This document shows positions 24,105-33,088 of a stretch of 64,000 bases of DNA, one piece after another. Source of the stretch: a virus; the IMG/VR virus record IMGVR_UViG_3300027770_000025, positions 284,583-348,582 of that record; one strand, 5' to 3'. Positions within the stretch are counted from its first letter, which is position 1, and the number at the start of each line of letters is the position of its first letter. The translations under genes were made by a program, and so were the position numbers. Below the pieces are notes generated by a model. That model did not search any database. It was not told the DNA's origin and worked only from the letters and a program-made list of their open reading frames with translations.

Positions 24105-24764
24105 ATCGAGTTCACAGTACGTTTTAATGTTTTCATAGTCTTTATCAATCCAGAATGAATCATTTACTTTGGATCCGTCCATTATTCCCTTAGGCGATTC
24201 TATACCAAGAGAACAAGAAAGAAGATCCAGGCTTAAGTATTTTTGATGTGTCCAGCTACCGAAAGCAAACACGTCTGATGTATCAACATACGGAATCTCC
24301 CATGGCTTCTTGTCCCAGATTCTAATATTTGCTGGCGGATTGATTCCATTATAGACCATTCTTTTACCTAAGCAGGGAACGTCAAATCCTTTTATATTAT
24401 GACCGCACAACTTCCAATTTTTTGAAGCTGCATTATTAAGCACCTTAGCTGTTTTAGTTAGAATGTCATGCTCATCGTCCCCGTAGAAAGATGCGAATCT
24501 CACCTCTCCTATATCAGTAAATGATCCAAAAGAAACACACACAACTCTGGAAAATTCAGGCTCTAATCCAGCCTTTTGTTTATAAATAGTTTCAGGATCT
24601 TCAGCAGATAATGACGGATATGCTCCAAGATAATATGCTTCCCTCTTTTTCCATAGCTGCCATAAACGGGGATTAGCATCATGTAATGTTTCGAGATCCT
24701 TATAAAGAGCTGCGGTCTCAACATCAAAATAAAGATATTTATAAATGTCTTCTTTTTTAAACAT
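24057..24764 (-). CDS. 3'-5' exonuclease, RNase H fold (PolB exo2-like)
   Basis: The 235-residue protein has the three exonuclease motifs: YFDVETAAL (Exo I, D..E near residue 14), LCGHNIKGFDVPCLG (Exo II type, N...FD) near residue 120, and YCELDVSTVMEV (Exo III region) at the C-terminus. It has no polymerase domain, so it is a free-standing exonuclease related to the PolB-exonuclease family. It may proofread or trim ends during replication or repair. It is transcribed from the TAnnTTTG promoter at 24779-24786 and its 3' end is duplicated downstream. Confidence 0.8.
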   Translation of the reverse strand: MFKKEDIYKYLYFDVETAALYKDLETLHDANPRLWQLWKKREAYYLGAYPSLSAEDPETIYKQKAGLEPEFSRVVCVSFGSFTDIGEVRFASFYGDDEHDILTKTAKVLNNAASKNWKLCGHNIKGFDVPCLGKRMVYNGINPPANIRIWDKKPWEIPYVDTSDVFAFGSWTHQKYLSLDLLSCSLGIESPKGIMDGSKVNDSFWIDKDYENIKTYCELDVSTVMEVMLKVCFPS

Positions 24765-24778
24765 AATTTGGTTTTTTA

Positions 24779-24786
24779 CAAAGATA
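24779..24786 (-). promoter_or_regulatory. Early promoter, Bacteroidota type (TATCTTTG)
   Basis: The minus strand reads ATTCCCGCGATATTCTATTATCTTTG (in two parts), with TATCTTTG 15 bases before the ATG at 24764. CCG lies 18 bases before the TTTG, as in the other early promoters. Confidence 0.65.
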
Positions 24787-24809
24787 ATAGAATATCGCGG
24801 GAATAAAAA

Positions 24810-25709
24810 TTATTTCTTCGAATTTTTATTTATTACTATAGGGGGAAGAGATTTATGATCCATTCTGTATTTTAAGCATGCATCTTCTCTTGCTGGGGAT
24901 TCTATGATTACGTCTATATCCAAGCCGAATGTTGGTATCCTTCTTTTGAGGTATTCTGATTGCTTTGGTATAGATGGTATTCCATAAGCATCACATTCTT
25001 GTGACTCTGAATGTATAAATACAGGTTTTTGCCCAGCCTTCCAGGTTGAGCAGGAAAGAAAAAGGGCTTCTCTTATACTAAGTCCACCATCATTAAACTG
25101 ATGTGGCAATAGCCTAAAACATATTGGAATATTAGATCTGTAGTAAATACCAGATAGAAGATCAGTAACTGAGAAAAGACTGGGTTTGTCATCATTAACA
25201 ACACAAAGTTTAGAAACGACTGTACTGTCCATCTCCGATAATCTCTCACAAAAGAGATCCATAGTATTTCTTCTATTTCCATAAGCTGATCCAACTCTAA
25301 CCATTATAGACGGGTAGTTAATCCCAATTAAATCCAGAATGCTAGATAGTCTGGATAGTAACGATATTGTAGAGCTCTTAATATTATCCAATTGCGTACC
25401 TAAGAAATATTCCCTGTTTATACATAGAAATATTCTGAGATCATTTTTAGTTATTGCCGAATTTATCTCATCGATTATATTCGATACAGGGGATTCTTCC
25501 TCTATTACCTCATTAAAGAAATTTGGTGAAAATTTAAAATTACATACATCTATACATGTGATCTCTATATCGAGCTCAAGATTTAATTTTATATTATCTC
25601 TAATTACACAGAGAAACTCCTCATATGAATTTATCGGGTAGTTTATATCATATGATTCAGAGTGTGGACCTATATAAGATAATTTCGGTGGCGTTTGTCC
25701 TAATATCAT
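24810..25709 (-). CDS. UvdE-like TIM-barrel protein, metal ligands altered
   Basis: The order of blocks matches UV damage endonucleases: LLSRLSSILDLIGINYPS, then VRVGSAYG (about residues 137-144), VVNDDKPSLFSVTDLL (about 170-185), IPICFRLLPHQF (about 194-205) and KPVFIHSES (about 228-236). UvdE cleaves 5' of UV lesions. Compared with the family as I remember it, three metal-binding positions are changed: R138 where His is usual, V171 where Glu is usual, R199 where Asp is usual. The terminal His-x-Ser is kept. The fold is likely, but the catalysis may be lost or changed. It lies at the end of the ligase/clamp-loader operon. Confidence 0.65.
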   Translation of the reverse strand: MILGQTPPKLSYIGPHSESYDINYPINSYEEFLCVIRDNIKLNLELDIEITCIDVCNFKFSPNFFNEVIEEESPVSNIIDEINSAITKNDLRIFLCINREYFLGTQLDNIKSSTISLLSRLSSILDLIGINYPSIMVRVGSAYGNRRNTMDLFCERLSEMDSTVVSKLCVVNDDKPSLFSVTDLLSGIYYRSNIPICFRLLPHQFNDGGLSIREALFLSCSTWKAGQKPVFIHSESQECDAYGIPSIPKQSEYLKRRIPTFGLDIDVIIESPAREDACLKYRMDHKSLPPIVINKNSKK

Positions 25710-25759
25710 TTAATCTTTTTAAGATTGTACTGATAAAAGTATTTTTAGTTTCTGTTAAA

Positions 25760-26248
25760 TTAGCCCCCTGTTGTTTCCAGTCCTAACTCGGACGAATTAT
25801 AAACAGTTTTAGAATTATATCCTTTATCAACGATTTCGCTGTTTTTGTATTTGGTTTTTGTGGAAATGTTACCGTGTTCACCACCTTCTGCAAACTTAAC
25901 GGTATTACCCTTAATCTCTATAACTCTTTCAGTCTTTTTACCTTTATTATAAACTTGAATGAAATATCTATAGCCTATATTATTAGGATTTCTGAATGCT
26001 CTAACAATAACACCAGTTACTTTATCCTTTGAATCTAACGGTTCAGCTATTACCACATCACCTATCTTATATTCATCACCCTTTACATTGGTTGGCATAT
26101 TGGGATCAGTACCGACAGAAATTGATAAATCGCTAAAAGGTTTATAGTTTATTTTTAGGACGCCATTAGCTCCTCCATAACCATAGGTATCACCAAAAGC
26201 TCCGCTTTCTCCACCAAAGTCCTCGTTTATTGATTTAATATACTTCAT
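25760..26248 (-). CDS. Hypothetical protein with INE cut-like N-terminus, 162 aa
   Basis: I chose the ATG at 26248 (MKYIKSINEDFGG) because it leaves 4 bases to the upstream stop. The longer reading overlaps that gene. The opening resembles the capsid targeting peptides of other genes here, with INE-D as possible cut site. The next 30 residues are Gly/Tyr-rich. The middle, about residues 55-105, contains a KOW/SH3-like beta stretch (YKIGDVVIAEPLDSKDKVTG). Despite this it lies inside the replication operon, so its role is open. Confidence 0.45.
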   Translation of the reverse strand: MKYIKSINEDFGGESGAFGDTYGYGGANGVLKINYKPFSDLSISVGTDPNMPTNVKGDEYKIGDVVIAEPLDSKDKVTGVIVRAFRNPNNIGYRYFIQVYNKGKKTERVIEIKGNTVKFAEGGEHGNISTKTKYKNSEIVDKGYNSKTVYNSSELGLETTGG

Positions 26249-26252
26249 TATG

Positions 26253-26810
26253 CTATTTATCTTCGGAGGCCTCACCATTCTGAAGCGCTAGTAGATCTTT
26301 TATTTTTGTAGCTAATTCAAAATTCTCTGTATCGATTGCTTTTTTAAGCATTGCTTCCAGTCTGATAATATCGGATTCATCCTTTGCTATATCATTTTTT
26401 TCTGTATTGCCTATTACATGAATTCTTTGTGGCGAATAAATAACTTCCAAGCTAGAATCAAATCTTATATTTAATCCCGCTTTTATATCACCTCTAGAAG
26501 GTTCATCGTCTTCATCATCATAGTCGTCATCACTTAATTCTACCCATTCCCCATTAACCCAGAATATCATCCAAGGTCCATAGAAAAGCTCGGCCACATC
26601 ATTATCGATAGCATAGTTAAGCAACATCTTCAGCTCAGATTTAATGTCATTTTTATTTAAAGTATCTGAAAATACCTTTCTCTTAATACCAGGGATTACT
26701 GATGTTCCCTCGCCTACCCCTATCTTAAAGCATTTATTAACCCCGATAATAGAGTCCCAATCCAAGCTGGAAATAACCTTGTCAATTAGTTTGTTATTCG
26801 GTTTCTTCAT
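26253..26810 (-). CDS. Hypothetical protein with C-terminal UVR-type motif
   Basis: The protein has 185 residues. The N-terminal 110 are acidic and include a run of Asp/Glu around DDDYDDEDDE. Residues about 145-175 (RLEAMLKKAIDTENFELATK) match the UVR motif of UvrB, UvrC and McsA, a small helical hairpin used for protein contact. It sits two genes from the UvdE-like protein, and the pairing of a UVR motif with a repair-type gene is suggestive. No catalytic motif is seen. A weak AATATATA box at 26815-26822 stands before it, within the end of the previous gene. Confidence 0.5.
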   Translation of the reverse strand: MKKPNNKLIDKVISSLDWDSIIGVNKCFKIGVGEGTSVIPGIKRKVFSDTLNKNDIKSELKMLLNYAIDNDVAELFYGPWMIFWVNGEWVELSDDDYDDEDDEPSRGDIKAGLNIRFDSSLEVIYSPQRIHVIGNTEKNDIAKDESDIIRLEAMLKKAIDTENFELATKIKDLLALQNGEASEDK

Positions 26811-26823
26811 TTCTTATATATTT

Positions 26824-27243
26824 CTATTTTTGAAGCCCTGCCTGGTCTGATATATCAGATACCCAAGAAGCATATTTAGCTGGATAAAAATTCTTAATAG
26901 TTTCTATGTCTCTTTTGGATACCCTATATTTATCTCTTATGAAAGATTCTATTAATTCTGACGCTTTAACCTCCTCTATCTTAATTCCTTCAGATTTCTT
27001 AGTCTTTGTATATAACCAAACTGGGGGTTTGGAAAACCTTGCTGAAAGAGTTCCGTGCCACCAATCTACCACCGGTGCGGGTACGATTTTCATCTTATTG
27101 AACTGATTTGCTTGAACGGGGAATTGTATAGACATTATCCTGTTGATCATAAAAAAGTTTCTGGACTTATCTATTTTACCAACAGCTTTCCATTCGTTTG
27201 CTTTGTTATTAAAAATAAGTTTTATAATATCAAATAATTGCAT
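26824..27243 (-). CDS. Conserved T4-like phage protein of the replication operon, 139 aa
   Basis: The protein contains FFMINRIMSIQFPVQANQFN, then VVDWWHGTLSARFSKPPVWL and a basic tail with YRVSKRDIETIKNFYP. This type of layout (FFMINR, then W and PPVWLYTK) recurs in T4-like marine phages next to clamp-loader genes. A distant relation to the small clamp-loader subunit gp62 is possible, but I cannot establish it. It lies 6 bases after RNase H, in one operon with ligase and clamp loader. Confidence 0.45.
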   Translation of the reverse strand: MQLFDIIKLIFNNKANEWKAVGKIDKSRNFFMINRIMSIQFPVQANQFNKMKIVPAPVVDWWHGTLSARFSKPPVWLYTKTKKSEGIKIEEVKASELIESFIRDKYRVSKRDIETIKNFYPAKYASWVSDISDQAGLQK

Positions 27244-27249
27244 AGTGTA

Positions 27250-28398
27250 TTATTTTAAGAAATTTTCAAATGGATCAAATCCTTTAGGCTGGACTGGGGT
27301 AACTATCCATTCTGTTCCGTCTAATATTTTTATTCTATCCAGGGTTACTGATTTTTTTTCTAGCTTAATCCCTCTTGTTGTTTCCATTTTACATGAGAAA
27401 GAAACATTCTCCGGTATCACAATGTTATCTAACCACATAAGTTTGGTATTTCTTAAAAAATTATTCTTTACCTTTATCCTATTTTCTGTGCTATCAACTC
27501 CCTTGCATATCTTTAGAATTAATGGGGATATCCAATTTAAAAAATCATCATCACCAACTAATGATTTTATCGATAAATTTTTCCATTCCGATTCGATTAG
27601 TAAATCATAGATTTTCTCTGCACTCTTTGGAGTAAACCTAGTAATCTTTCCTGCGTTTTCAAATTCCCATACGCTGGGTACAGAATCACCCTTGTCACCT
27701 ATTAATATCTTATTGAATATAAACGGAAAGCTGTCTATCTCTTCTATATCAACTTTCTTTAAGAAATCTTTGAGTCTTTCTTTCTCGGGAGAAATAGTAG
27801 ATCCCATATTAAATATGCTTACCTCACTTTTTGTTTCGTCTAGCCAATTTTTCTTCCATCCTTTAGGTACCGAAAGTACATTATTTTTAGAATTATTGTT
27901 CCAGGTTGCTGTCCAGATATCAGGCCCTTTCATTCTAGCAAGCTGATGTAAATCTTTATCACCACTTATTATAATACAGCTTTCCCCTATATCGTTGAAT
28001 TTTTCTGACCAATATAAAAGAAGATCATCGCCTTCTGCTCCCTCCACTTTAGAAAAAATAAATCCCATTTTTTCTAGGTGAGTTCCAAACGCCTGCATGA
28101 GATCAAAGAAAATTGACCAGTCTACATTTTCATCCTTTACCCTTCCCGATTTATATCCGCCATCTTCAATTTCTACGTCCTTTCTCCAACTTCTACTATC
28201 TGATGCAAAAACTAATCTTCCCCCTATAGGTAGCATCTTCAGTGATGAGCATAAATCAGTAGCAATTTTTCTAATAAACATGGATTGATCTGATTTGCTT
28301 TTCAGTACTTTCCCTGGATCTACGTTAGATCCATATCCTGCAAATACCCCAAATGTTTTATGGAATATGTAGTTGCCATCTATCAGTATATTAATCAT
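27250..28398 (-). CDS. rnh: RNase H / 5'-3' exonuclease, T4 Rnh-like
   Basis: The 382-residue protein opens with ILIDGNYIFHK (first metal-binding Asp), then VFASDSRSWRKDVE followed by YKSGR. Near residue 125 it has EGAEGDDLLLYW and near 145 ISGDKDLHQLA. These are the FEN/5'-nuclease motifs that bind two metals. In T4 this enzyme removes RNA primers on the lagging strand and works with the ligase. The start overlaps the guanylate kinase stop by 8 bases. The C-terminal third has no known motif. Confidence 0.88.
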   Translation of the reverse strand: MINILIDGNYIFHKTFGVFAGYGSNVDPGKVLKSKSDQSMFIRKIATDLCSSLKMLPIGGRLVFASDSRSWRKDVEIEDGGYKSGRVKDENVDWSIFFDLMQAFGTHLEKMGFIFSKVEGAEGDDLLLYWSEKFNDIGESCIIISGDKDLHQLARMKGPDIWTATWNNNSKNNVLSVPKGWKKNWLDETKSEVSIFNMGSTISPEKERLKDFLKKVDIEEIDSFPFIFNKILIGDKGDSVPSVWEFENAGKITRFTPKSAEKIYDLLIESEWKNLSIKSLVGDDDFLNWISPLILKICKGVDSTENRIKVKNNFLRNTKLMWLDNIVIPENVSFSCKMETTRGIKLEKKSVTLDRIKILDGTEWIVTPVQPKGFDPFENFLK

Positions 28399-28918
28399 TT
28401 CCTCCTCCTATTTTTTCTAATACCTCATCTATTGTGAAGTTTGGGTTTGTTATTATACAGTCAAAATCAGAAAAGTTTTTAAAATCTTCCCTGTCTGCTT
28501 GAATTCTTCTCTCCGATTTATCTGCGTCGTTTCTTCCTGCTAGTCTTTCCCTTAATGTATGTTCGTCAATATCGATGAACATTATAAGTGACTCTTTTCT
28601 ATCTTCAGGTTTAAGTTTTTCTATTCCAGAAGGGGTCATTATAAAAAGATTAGCTCTATAGAATTCATCAAGAGACGTTCCATAGAACCAGCTATTAAAT
28701 TCGACCCATTCATAAAATTCGCCCTTCCCAATCATTTCCGTAGCCTTATCGTAAGTAATAAAGTAATAATCTACACCATTGAATTCACCCTCTCTTGGAG
28801 GTCTAGATGTATGCGAAACTGAATATATTAGATCTTTCCCCTTTAGAAGTTTAACTAAATGATCCTTCCCAGATCCTCCTTTTCCTGCTATTATTATTCT
28901 TCTCCAACTATCTTTCAT
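28391..28918 (-). CDS. Guanylate kinase-like protein
   Basis: The protein has 175 residues. Walker A is AGKGGSGKDHL near the start. The GMP-binding region SHTSRPPREGEFNGVDYYF (about residues 35-53) is diagnostic for guanylate kinases, and the lid RERLAGRNDAD is present. It phosphorylates GMP or dGMP and supports nucleotide supply. It is placed between clamp loader and RNase H, with 1-base and overlapping junctions. The P-loop has an extra Lys-Gly compared with cellular enzymes. Confidence 0.88.
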   Translation of the reverse strand: MKDSWRRIIIAGKGGSGKDHLVKLLKGKDLIYSVSHTSRPPREGEFNGVDYYFITYDKATEMIGKGEFYEWVEFNSWFYGTSLDEFYRANLFIMTPSGIEKLKPEDRKESLIMFIDIDEHTLRERLAGRNDADKSERRIQADREDFKNFSDFDCIITNPNFTIDEVLEKIGGGND

Positions 28919-28919
28919 A

Positions 28920-29864
28920 TCAATCGGTTAGTTTCTGTATTTGAAACACGAGTGATAATAAAGAAACAATAGGGTCTATAACTTGAGTCCTTTGAGCTTG
29001 ATGTTCTGCAACCAATACGATGACAGCAGGAATTATCTTCTTTAATTCAGGTTTATTATTGATTATCCAATTTATAAACTCCTCGCCAAGTGCAGACATT
29101 ACCTCATCAACCTTTCCGTGATATTCACCTACTATATTTTGATAATTTTTAACAGGATCTTTCGATGTTGTTATGAGGGTATATAAATCCTCGTATGACC
29201 AGCCAAGCTCATTTATTTTTGCAGAATCTACTTTCTTTATACCTTCGATCATCCATGTTTGAACCTTGTTAAGAGCTGATCTAAAATCAGGATAATAATT
29301 CTTCTGAAACTCAACAAGAGATTCGGAATCTATTTCAATCCCAATTTTTCCAAGAATCAACCCTATTCTTTTATTCCATTCTGCTTTTAATTCCTCCTCC
29401 TCGTTACTATTTACAGGGTTGAAATCAATAAGTTCAAAACGGCTTTGGATTGCATCAGGAACCTTATTGATATAGTTACACGTAGCAATGAATCTAGCAT
29501 TGCCAGCGAACTTTTCGACTGTTCCCCTTAGTGCTTTATAGAATTGGTCGGAAGCTCCGTCAAACTCATCTAAAATAACTATTTTTTTAGATGATTTTCC
29601 ATCCATTACAGAAATGGTAGAACAGAAGTCATTTATTTTTACTCTGATAGTTTCTACCGAGCTCTCGTCGGAGACATTTATAAATATACTAGGATAGCCG
29701 TTAGCTAAGATTTTGGCAAGAGTTGTTTTGCCACATCCAGGAGGTCCGCTTAAAAGTACGTTATGACCTAGGCCATTCGTAAAAAGATTCGATATCCTAT
29801 GAGGGAGAATCATATGCTTAAGCTCCTTTGGTCTAAGCTTTTCTGTTAAAAGTTCCTGTATCAT
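28920..29864 (-). CDS. 44: Sliding-clamp loader ATPase, T4 gp44-like
   Basis: This 314-residue AAA+ ATPase has Walker A LLSGPPGCGKTTLAK (G40-T47) and Walker B VILDEFDGAS (about 97-105). It also carries the sensor 1 region FIATCNYINKVPDAIQSRFE, where SRF supplies the arginine finger. The RFC small-subunit architecture matches gp44 (319 residues), including the C-terminal helical collar. With its partner it loads the sliding clamp on DNA. It is the second gene of the early ligase operon. Confidence 0.93.
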   Translation of the reverse strand: MIQELLTEKLRPKELKHMILPHRISNLFTNGLGHNVLLSGPPGCGKTTLAKILANGYPSIFINVSDESSVETIRVKINDFCSTISVMDGKSSKKIVILDEFDGASDQFYKALRGTVEKFAGNARFIATCNYINKVPDAIQSRFELIDFNPVNSNEEEELKAEWNKRIGLILGKIGIEIDSESLVEFQKNYYPDFRSALNKVQTWMIEGIKKVDSAKINELGWSYEDLYTLITTSKDPVKNYQNIVGEYHGKVDEVMSALGEEFINWIINNKPELKKIIPAVIVLVAEHQAQRTQVIDPIVSLLSLVFQIQKLTD

Positions 29865-29897
29865 ATTGTTTCTATAGTTAAAAAATGAAGTTGTTTC

Positions 29898-31244
29898 TTA
29901 AAATTTCGAAGAAAGATCGTCTGAAGAATCTTTGTCCTGTCTAATGTCTACAAAACGTGGTAAGAAAAGGGATCTATTCTCGTGCTTATCTGTAATAGTG
30001 ACGTTATATAAAACTGCTGCGATTTTTCCAATGTGTGAATCGGGATCTTTACTTAAAGATTGTAAATCAAGATCTGTGAATCCGGATCCAACTTTAACAT
30101 TAAGTGTCTTCGAAGCATCAGTCATAATAAACCCACCGATATAGCCTTCCCTTTTACCTTCACCTGGATACCATCCGGTAATTTCAAGGTCACATTCATT
30201 AACCTCTTTGAACTTGACCCATGATTTAGATCTTTTGCATTCATAAGCACCGTTGTCTTTACAGATTACACCCTCTCCACCAATATCTACAATTTTTTTA
30301 TAAATTGCAGGGACTTCACCAGGATCAGAAAGCTCCCACATCTGGGCAAGCTTAACTGGTGATTCATCGGATAATCCATTGGTAATTTTTTCTAAAGTGT
30401 GTCTCCTATCAATATACTCTAAAACACCAACTCCTTTATCTAAGGTTACAAGTTCATCGAAATCAAAAACATTAAATAAAAATCCACTCTCTATATCAAT
30501 ACTGGCTGTTCCCTTTAGTATTTGTGTTACCTTACCGCTAACTGACTTTCTATTTAAGTCAGTTAATTCGCCGTCAAAAAACCAATTACCAGATAAACCT
30601 GAGTTTATCATACAAAGTTTTAAATCGAAAGTTATCTTAGGGAAGCAAGAGGCATTAAGCTCATTGAATGCCCGGGTAAAATATGTTATCTCACCATTTT
30701 TATATACTGCAATCACACGGACGCCATCATATTTTTCCTCACAATAGATTTTGTCCCATTTATCGATTGTTGAATGATCGTCGGTAGCTAGCATTAAGGA
30801 AGGATCTGGGATTAGCTCTCTAGAAAGTGCCTTATTAATTAGCTTTGCTCCAATCCCTATGTTCATTCTCTTGGTTAATATCTTCATAAGAGTCTTGCGG
30901 AGTTCTTCGTCTTCGCTTTCAACCTCTGATAATTTAGAGGATAATAATGTTTCCGCTCTAGATCTTAGCGAATCGTTTGCAGCGGGTGCTTTCTTTAAAT
31001 CTTCAACCAAATCTTTAAACTCCTCCCATAAATTAGGATTATGCTCTTTACACTGGGGTGGGAAATTTAGCTTATGCAGCTTAGTAGTAACAAAAGGATT
31101 AAAGCATGTATCCAGGATATACTCCATTTGAGGATTTATTGACTCCTTAATTAATACCTGTTTTGCTTTTTGCGAGCCATCACCTGTTAGAGATTCTACT
31201 ACCTTTAGAATCTTAATACTGTTTACCATTTCATCAAATTTCAT
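29898..31244 (-). CDS. 30: ATP-dependent DNA ligase, T4 gp30-like
   Basis: The 448-residue protein has the adenylylation motif EKYDGVRVIAVY with Lys171, then FDGELTDL (motif III type), VFDFDELV, and EGVICKDNGAYECKRSKSWVK (motifs IV-V) in two pieces. This gives an ATP-dependent ligase with an N-terminal helical domain like T4 gp30 (487 residues). It seals nicks after RNase H and polymerase. It opens the early operon from the promoter at 31262-31269. Confidence 0.94.
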   Translation of the reverse strand: MKFDEMVNSIKILKVVESLTGDGSQKAKQVLIKESINPQMEYILDTCFNPFVTTKLHKLNFPPQCKEHNPNLWEEFKDLVEDLKKAPAANDSLRSRAETLLSSKLSEVESEDEELRKTLMKILTKRMNIGIGAKLINKALSRELIPDPSLMLATDDHSTIDKWDKIYCEEKYDGVRVIAVYKNGEITYFTRAFNELNASCFPKITFDLKLCMINSGLSGNWFFDGELTDLNRKSVSGKVTQILKGTASIDIESGFLFNVFDFDELVTLDKGVGVLEYIDRRHTLEKITNGLSDESPVKLAQMWELSDPGEVPAIYKKIVDIGGEGVICKDNGAYECKRSKSWVKFKEVNECDLEITGWYPGEGKREGYIGGFIMTDASKTLNVKVGSGFTDLDLQSLSKDPDSHIGKIAAVLYNVTITDKHENRSLFLPRFVDIRQDKDSSDDLSSKF

Positions 31245-31261
31245 ATATTGTATATTTTCTA

Positions 31262-31269
31262 CAAATATA
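31262..31269 (-). promoter_or_regulatory. Early promoter, Bacteroidota type (TATATTTG)
   Basis: The minus strand reads AACCGTTATCATTCGTTATA then TTTG, 18 bases before the ligase ATG. CCGT is 18 bases before TTTG and an 8-base T-run lies just before it. The 31270-31465 remainder of this gap holds no gene. It has one 7-bp hairpin (31430-31449) without a T-run. Confidence 0.7.
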
Positions 31270-31465
31270 ACGAATGATAACGGTTAAAAAAAATTATTCC
31301 TGATAATTTCGGAAAGAAAATTAGCACAATGGCGAAGGGTATTTAATATCTTCTATTTCACATTTTAACCATACTGTATTGAGTCATACGGTATATTGAA
31401 GGTGTTATGCTGATATAATGAGTAGAGTCGCTTATAACTGACTATAAGCTGTATTAAGAAAATAT

Positions 31466-33079
31466 TTATAGAGTTACTTCCGGTGCTTCTTCTTCCGCAC
31501 CTTCAGCTGGAGCAGCTTCTCCTTCAGCGGCTTCAGCTTTAGGAGCTTCTTTTGCCTCTTTTTTCTTGTAAGATTCGTTAGCTGCTAATTGATCTGGTGT
31601 TAATCCAAGGAATCTTTGAATAAGATAATCATTATCAAAATATGCTTTTTCCTCTTCCCCTGCTTTAACCTTAAGTTCTCCTAGGCCTTTGATGAATTCA
31701 CTTCTTTTAGAAAAATTGGTTAATTGAACCATTTCTTCAAATTCACTTTCCCTATGAAAATCTAATCCAAGATTTGTTTTAAAGCTTCTATCCCTAGATA
31801 GTTCGGGAAAATCTAAACACATCTGAATGTATAAAGGTTTTACTAATATCTCTTGAAATATCGATCTTAATCTCCTTAGAAATTTCTCAAATCTTATCTC
31901 ATCTCTTTCCAATTGATCTATTCCTGTCTGATAGTTAACTGGACCAGAAGCTCTGGATGCAAACCTAGCATAAGGTATCTTTGAATCCATTTTAAGCTTG
32001 TTATAGAAATAAAGAACATTATCCATAACGTTGAAATCAGGTCCGCTTGGATTAAGTGACTCAATTTGAGGTGATTGTCCATTCTGTTCCGGGAATAGAT
32101 AGTTTTTATAAAACTGAACCTTAGGTCTTCCATTAACTGTTAATTCCCCTGATGCGTCATTAATTGAGATATCTTCCTTATAGTTTGACATTAGCTGTCC
32201 TAAAGTTTGCATCGCTTTTTGAGGTGATTGGCTTCCGGTAGGTATAATAAATTTAAGTCTATAAGAAGCATTCATAACATTCCAGATTATTCTGGAATTT
32301 TCCATGATCCTAAGAATGTTATATGATCTAACTAATCTCTCGATATAGCTAACCCTAGATACGCTGTTTCCTTTAGCATAAGAGATATAGACAATCTGCT
32401 CGTTTGTAAGCTTCCGAGTCATTTGCGGATTCTTGGGATACTGAATCCAAAATTGCTGATATTCATTCTCACCAATTTTTTCAACCGCTGGCTGAAGTGA
32501 AGAAGCATCCAATTCTTTGAATCCTATTATCTCCTTACCCTTATTATCATAGATAATCTCGAAAGCAAGAAATCCATCTATTAGGAATTGTTTAAAATAC
32601 TGCCATCCTAGTATAGAATTCTGAAATCCAAAAACGTTATAAATCCTGTTATAGTGATCGGCTATTTTATCCTTTACCTTTTCCTTAATATCTAGATTAA
32701 CGAAAGAAGGATTAGCAAAATAATTTCTATCGTCGTATGTGATAGATTCGTCTGTAATAGTATCAAGTATAAATTCAATTTCTCCATTTAGTGAAAATTT
32801 TCTTAAAAAGTTTCTTTTTTCTATATAATCCTTATCGAAATAAGCAATATATTTTCTTACCTTGGTATCCTGATAGGAAGCTGTCCAATAGAAAGCATCA
32901 TCCTGGGTAAATCCAGTCCCCTGCTGAGAGAAAGCTCCTTCTGTTTTACCTATGGCCTGAGAGTTTCTAACGACCATATCATCATACTGCATACCAAACT
33001 TGGAAACCTTTCCTAGGTTCCTTATTATGTTGCCTAGAGCTGACTCGTTAGGTCTTAAAAAATCTAAAAATCCTGCCAT
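31466..33079 (-). CDS. 20: Portal protein, gp20-like, second copy
   Basis: This 537-residue protein aligns along its whole length with the upstream gene 33089-34699. Shared blocks are FGM.YDDMV.RNSQA, YFDKDY..KR.(F/Y)LRKFSLN, GWQYF.QFL.DGFL.FEIIYD, VYISYAKGNS.SRVSYIER, SPQK.MQTLG.LMS.YKEDI and RLRS(I/V)FQEILVKPL. Length and these blocks match T4 gp20 (about 520 residues), the dodecameric DNA gate. The C-terminal tail is Ala/Glu-rich in this copy and ends in the same VTL. The spacing to the first copy is 9 bases. Divergence is uniform, so both copies look under selection. Confidence 0.88.
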   Translation of the reverse strand: MAGFLDFLRPNESALGNIIRNLGKVSKFGMQYDDMVVRNSQAIGKTEGAFSQQGTGFTQDDAFYWTASYQDTKVRKYIAYFDKDYIEKRNFLRKFSLNGEIEFILDTITDESITYDDRNYFANPSFVNLDIKEKVKDKIADHYNRIYNVFGFQNSILGWQYFKQFLIDGFLAFEIIYDNKGKEIIGFKELDASSLQPAVEKIGENEYQQFWIQYPKNPQMTRKLTNEQIVYISYAKGNSVSRVSYIERLVRSYNILRIMENSRIIWNVMNASYRLKFIIPTGSQSPQKAMQTLGQLMSNYKEDISINDASGELTVNGRPKVQFYKNYLFPEQNGQSPQIESLNPSGPDFNVMDNVLYFYNKLKMDSKIPYARFASRASGPVNYQTGIDQLERDEIRFEKFLRRLRSIFQEILVKPLYIQMCLDFPELSRDRSFKTNLGLDFHRESEFEEMVQLTNFSKRSEFIKGLGELKVKAGEEEKAYFDNDYLIQRFLGLTPDQLAANESYKKKEAKEAPKAEAAEGEAAPAEGAEEEAPEVTL

Positions 33080-33088
33080 TTCTTATTT

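Noticed and set aside
31430-31449. Hairpin between the portal and ligase genes
   Set aside because: The 7-bp stem has no T-run on either strand and no gene start close by, so I do not call it a terminator or a riboswitch.
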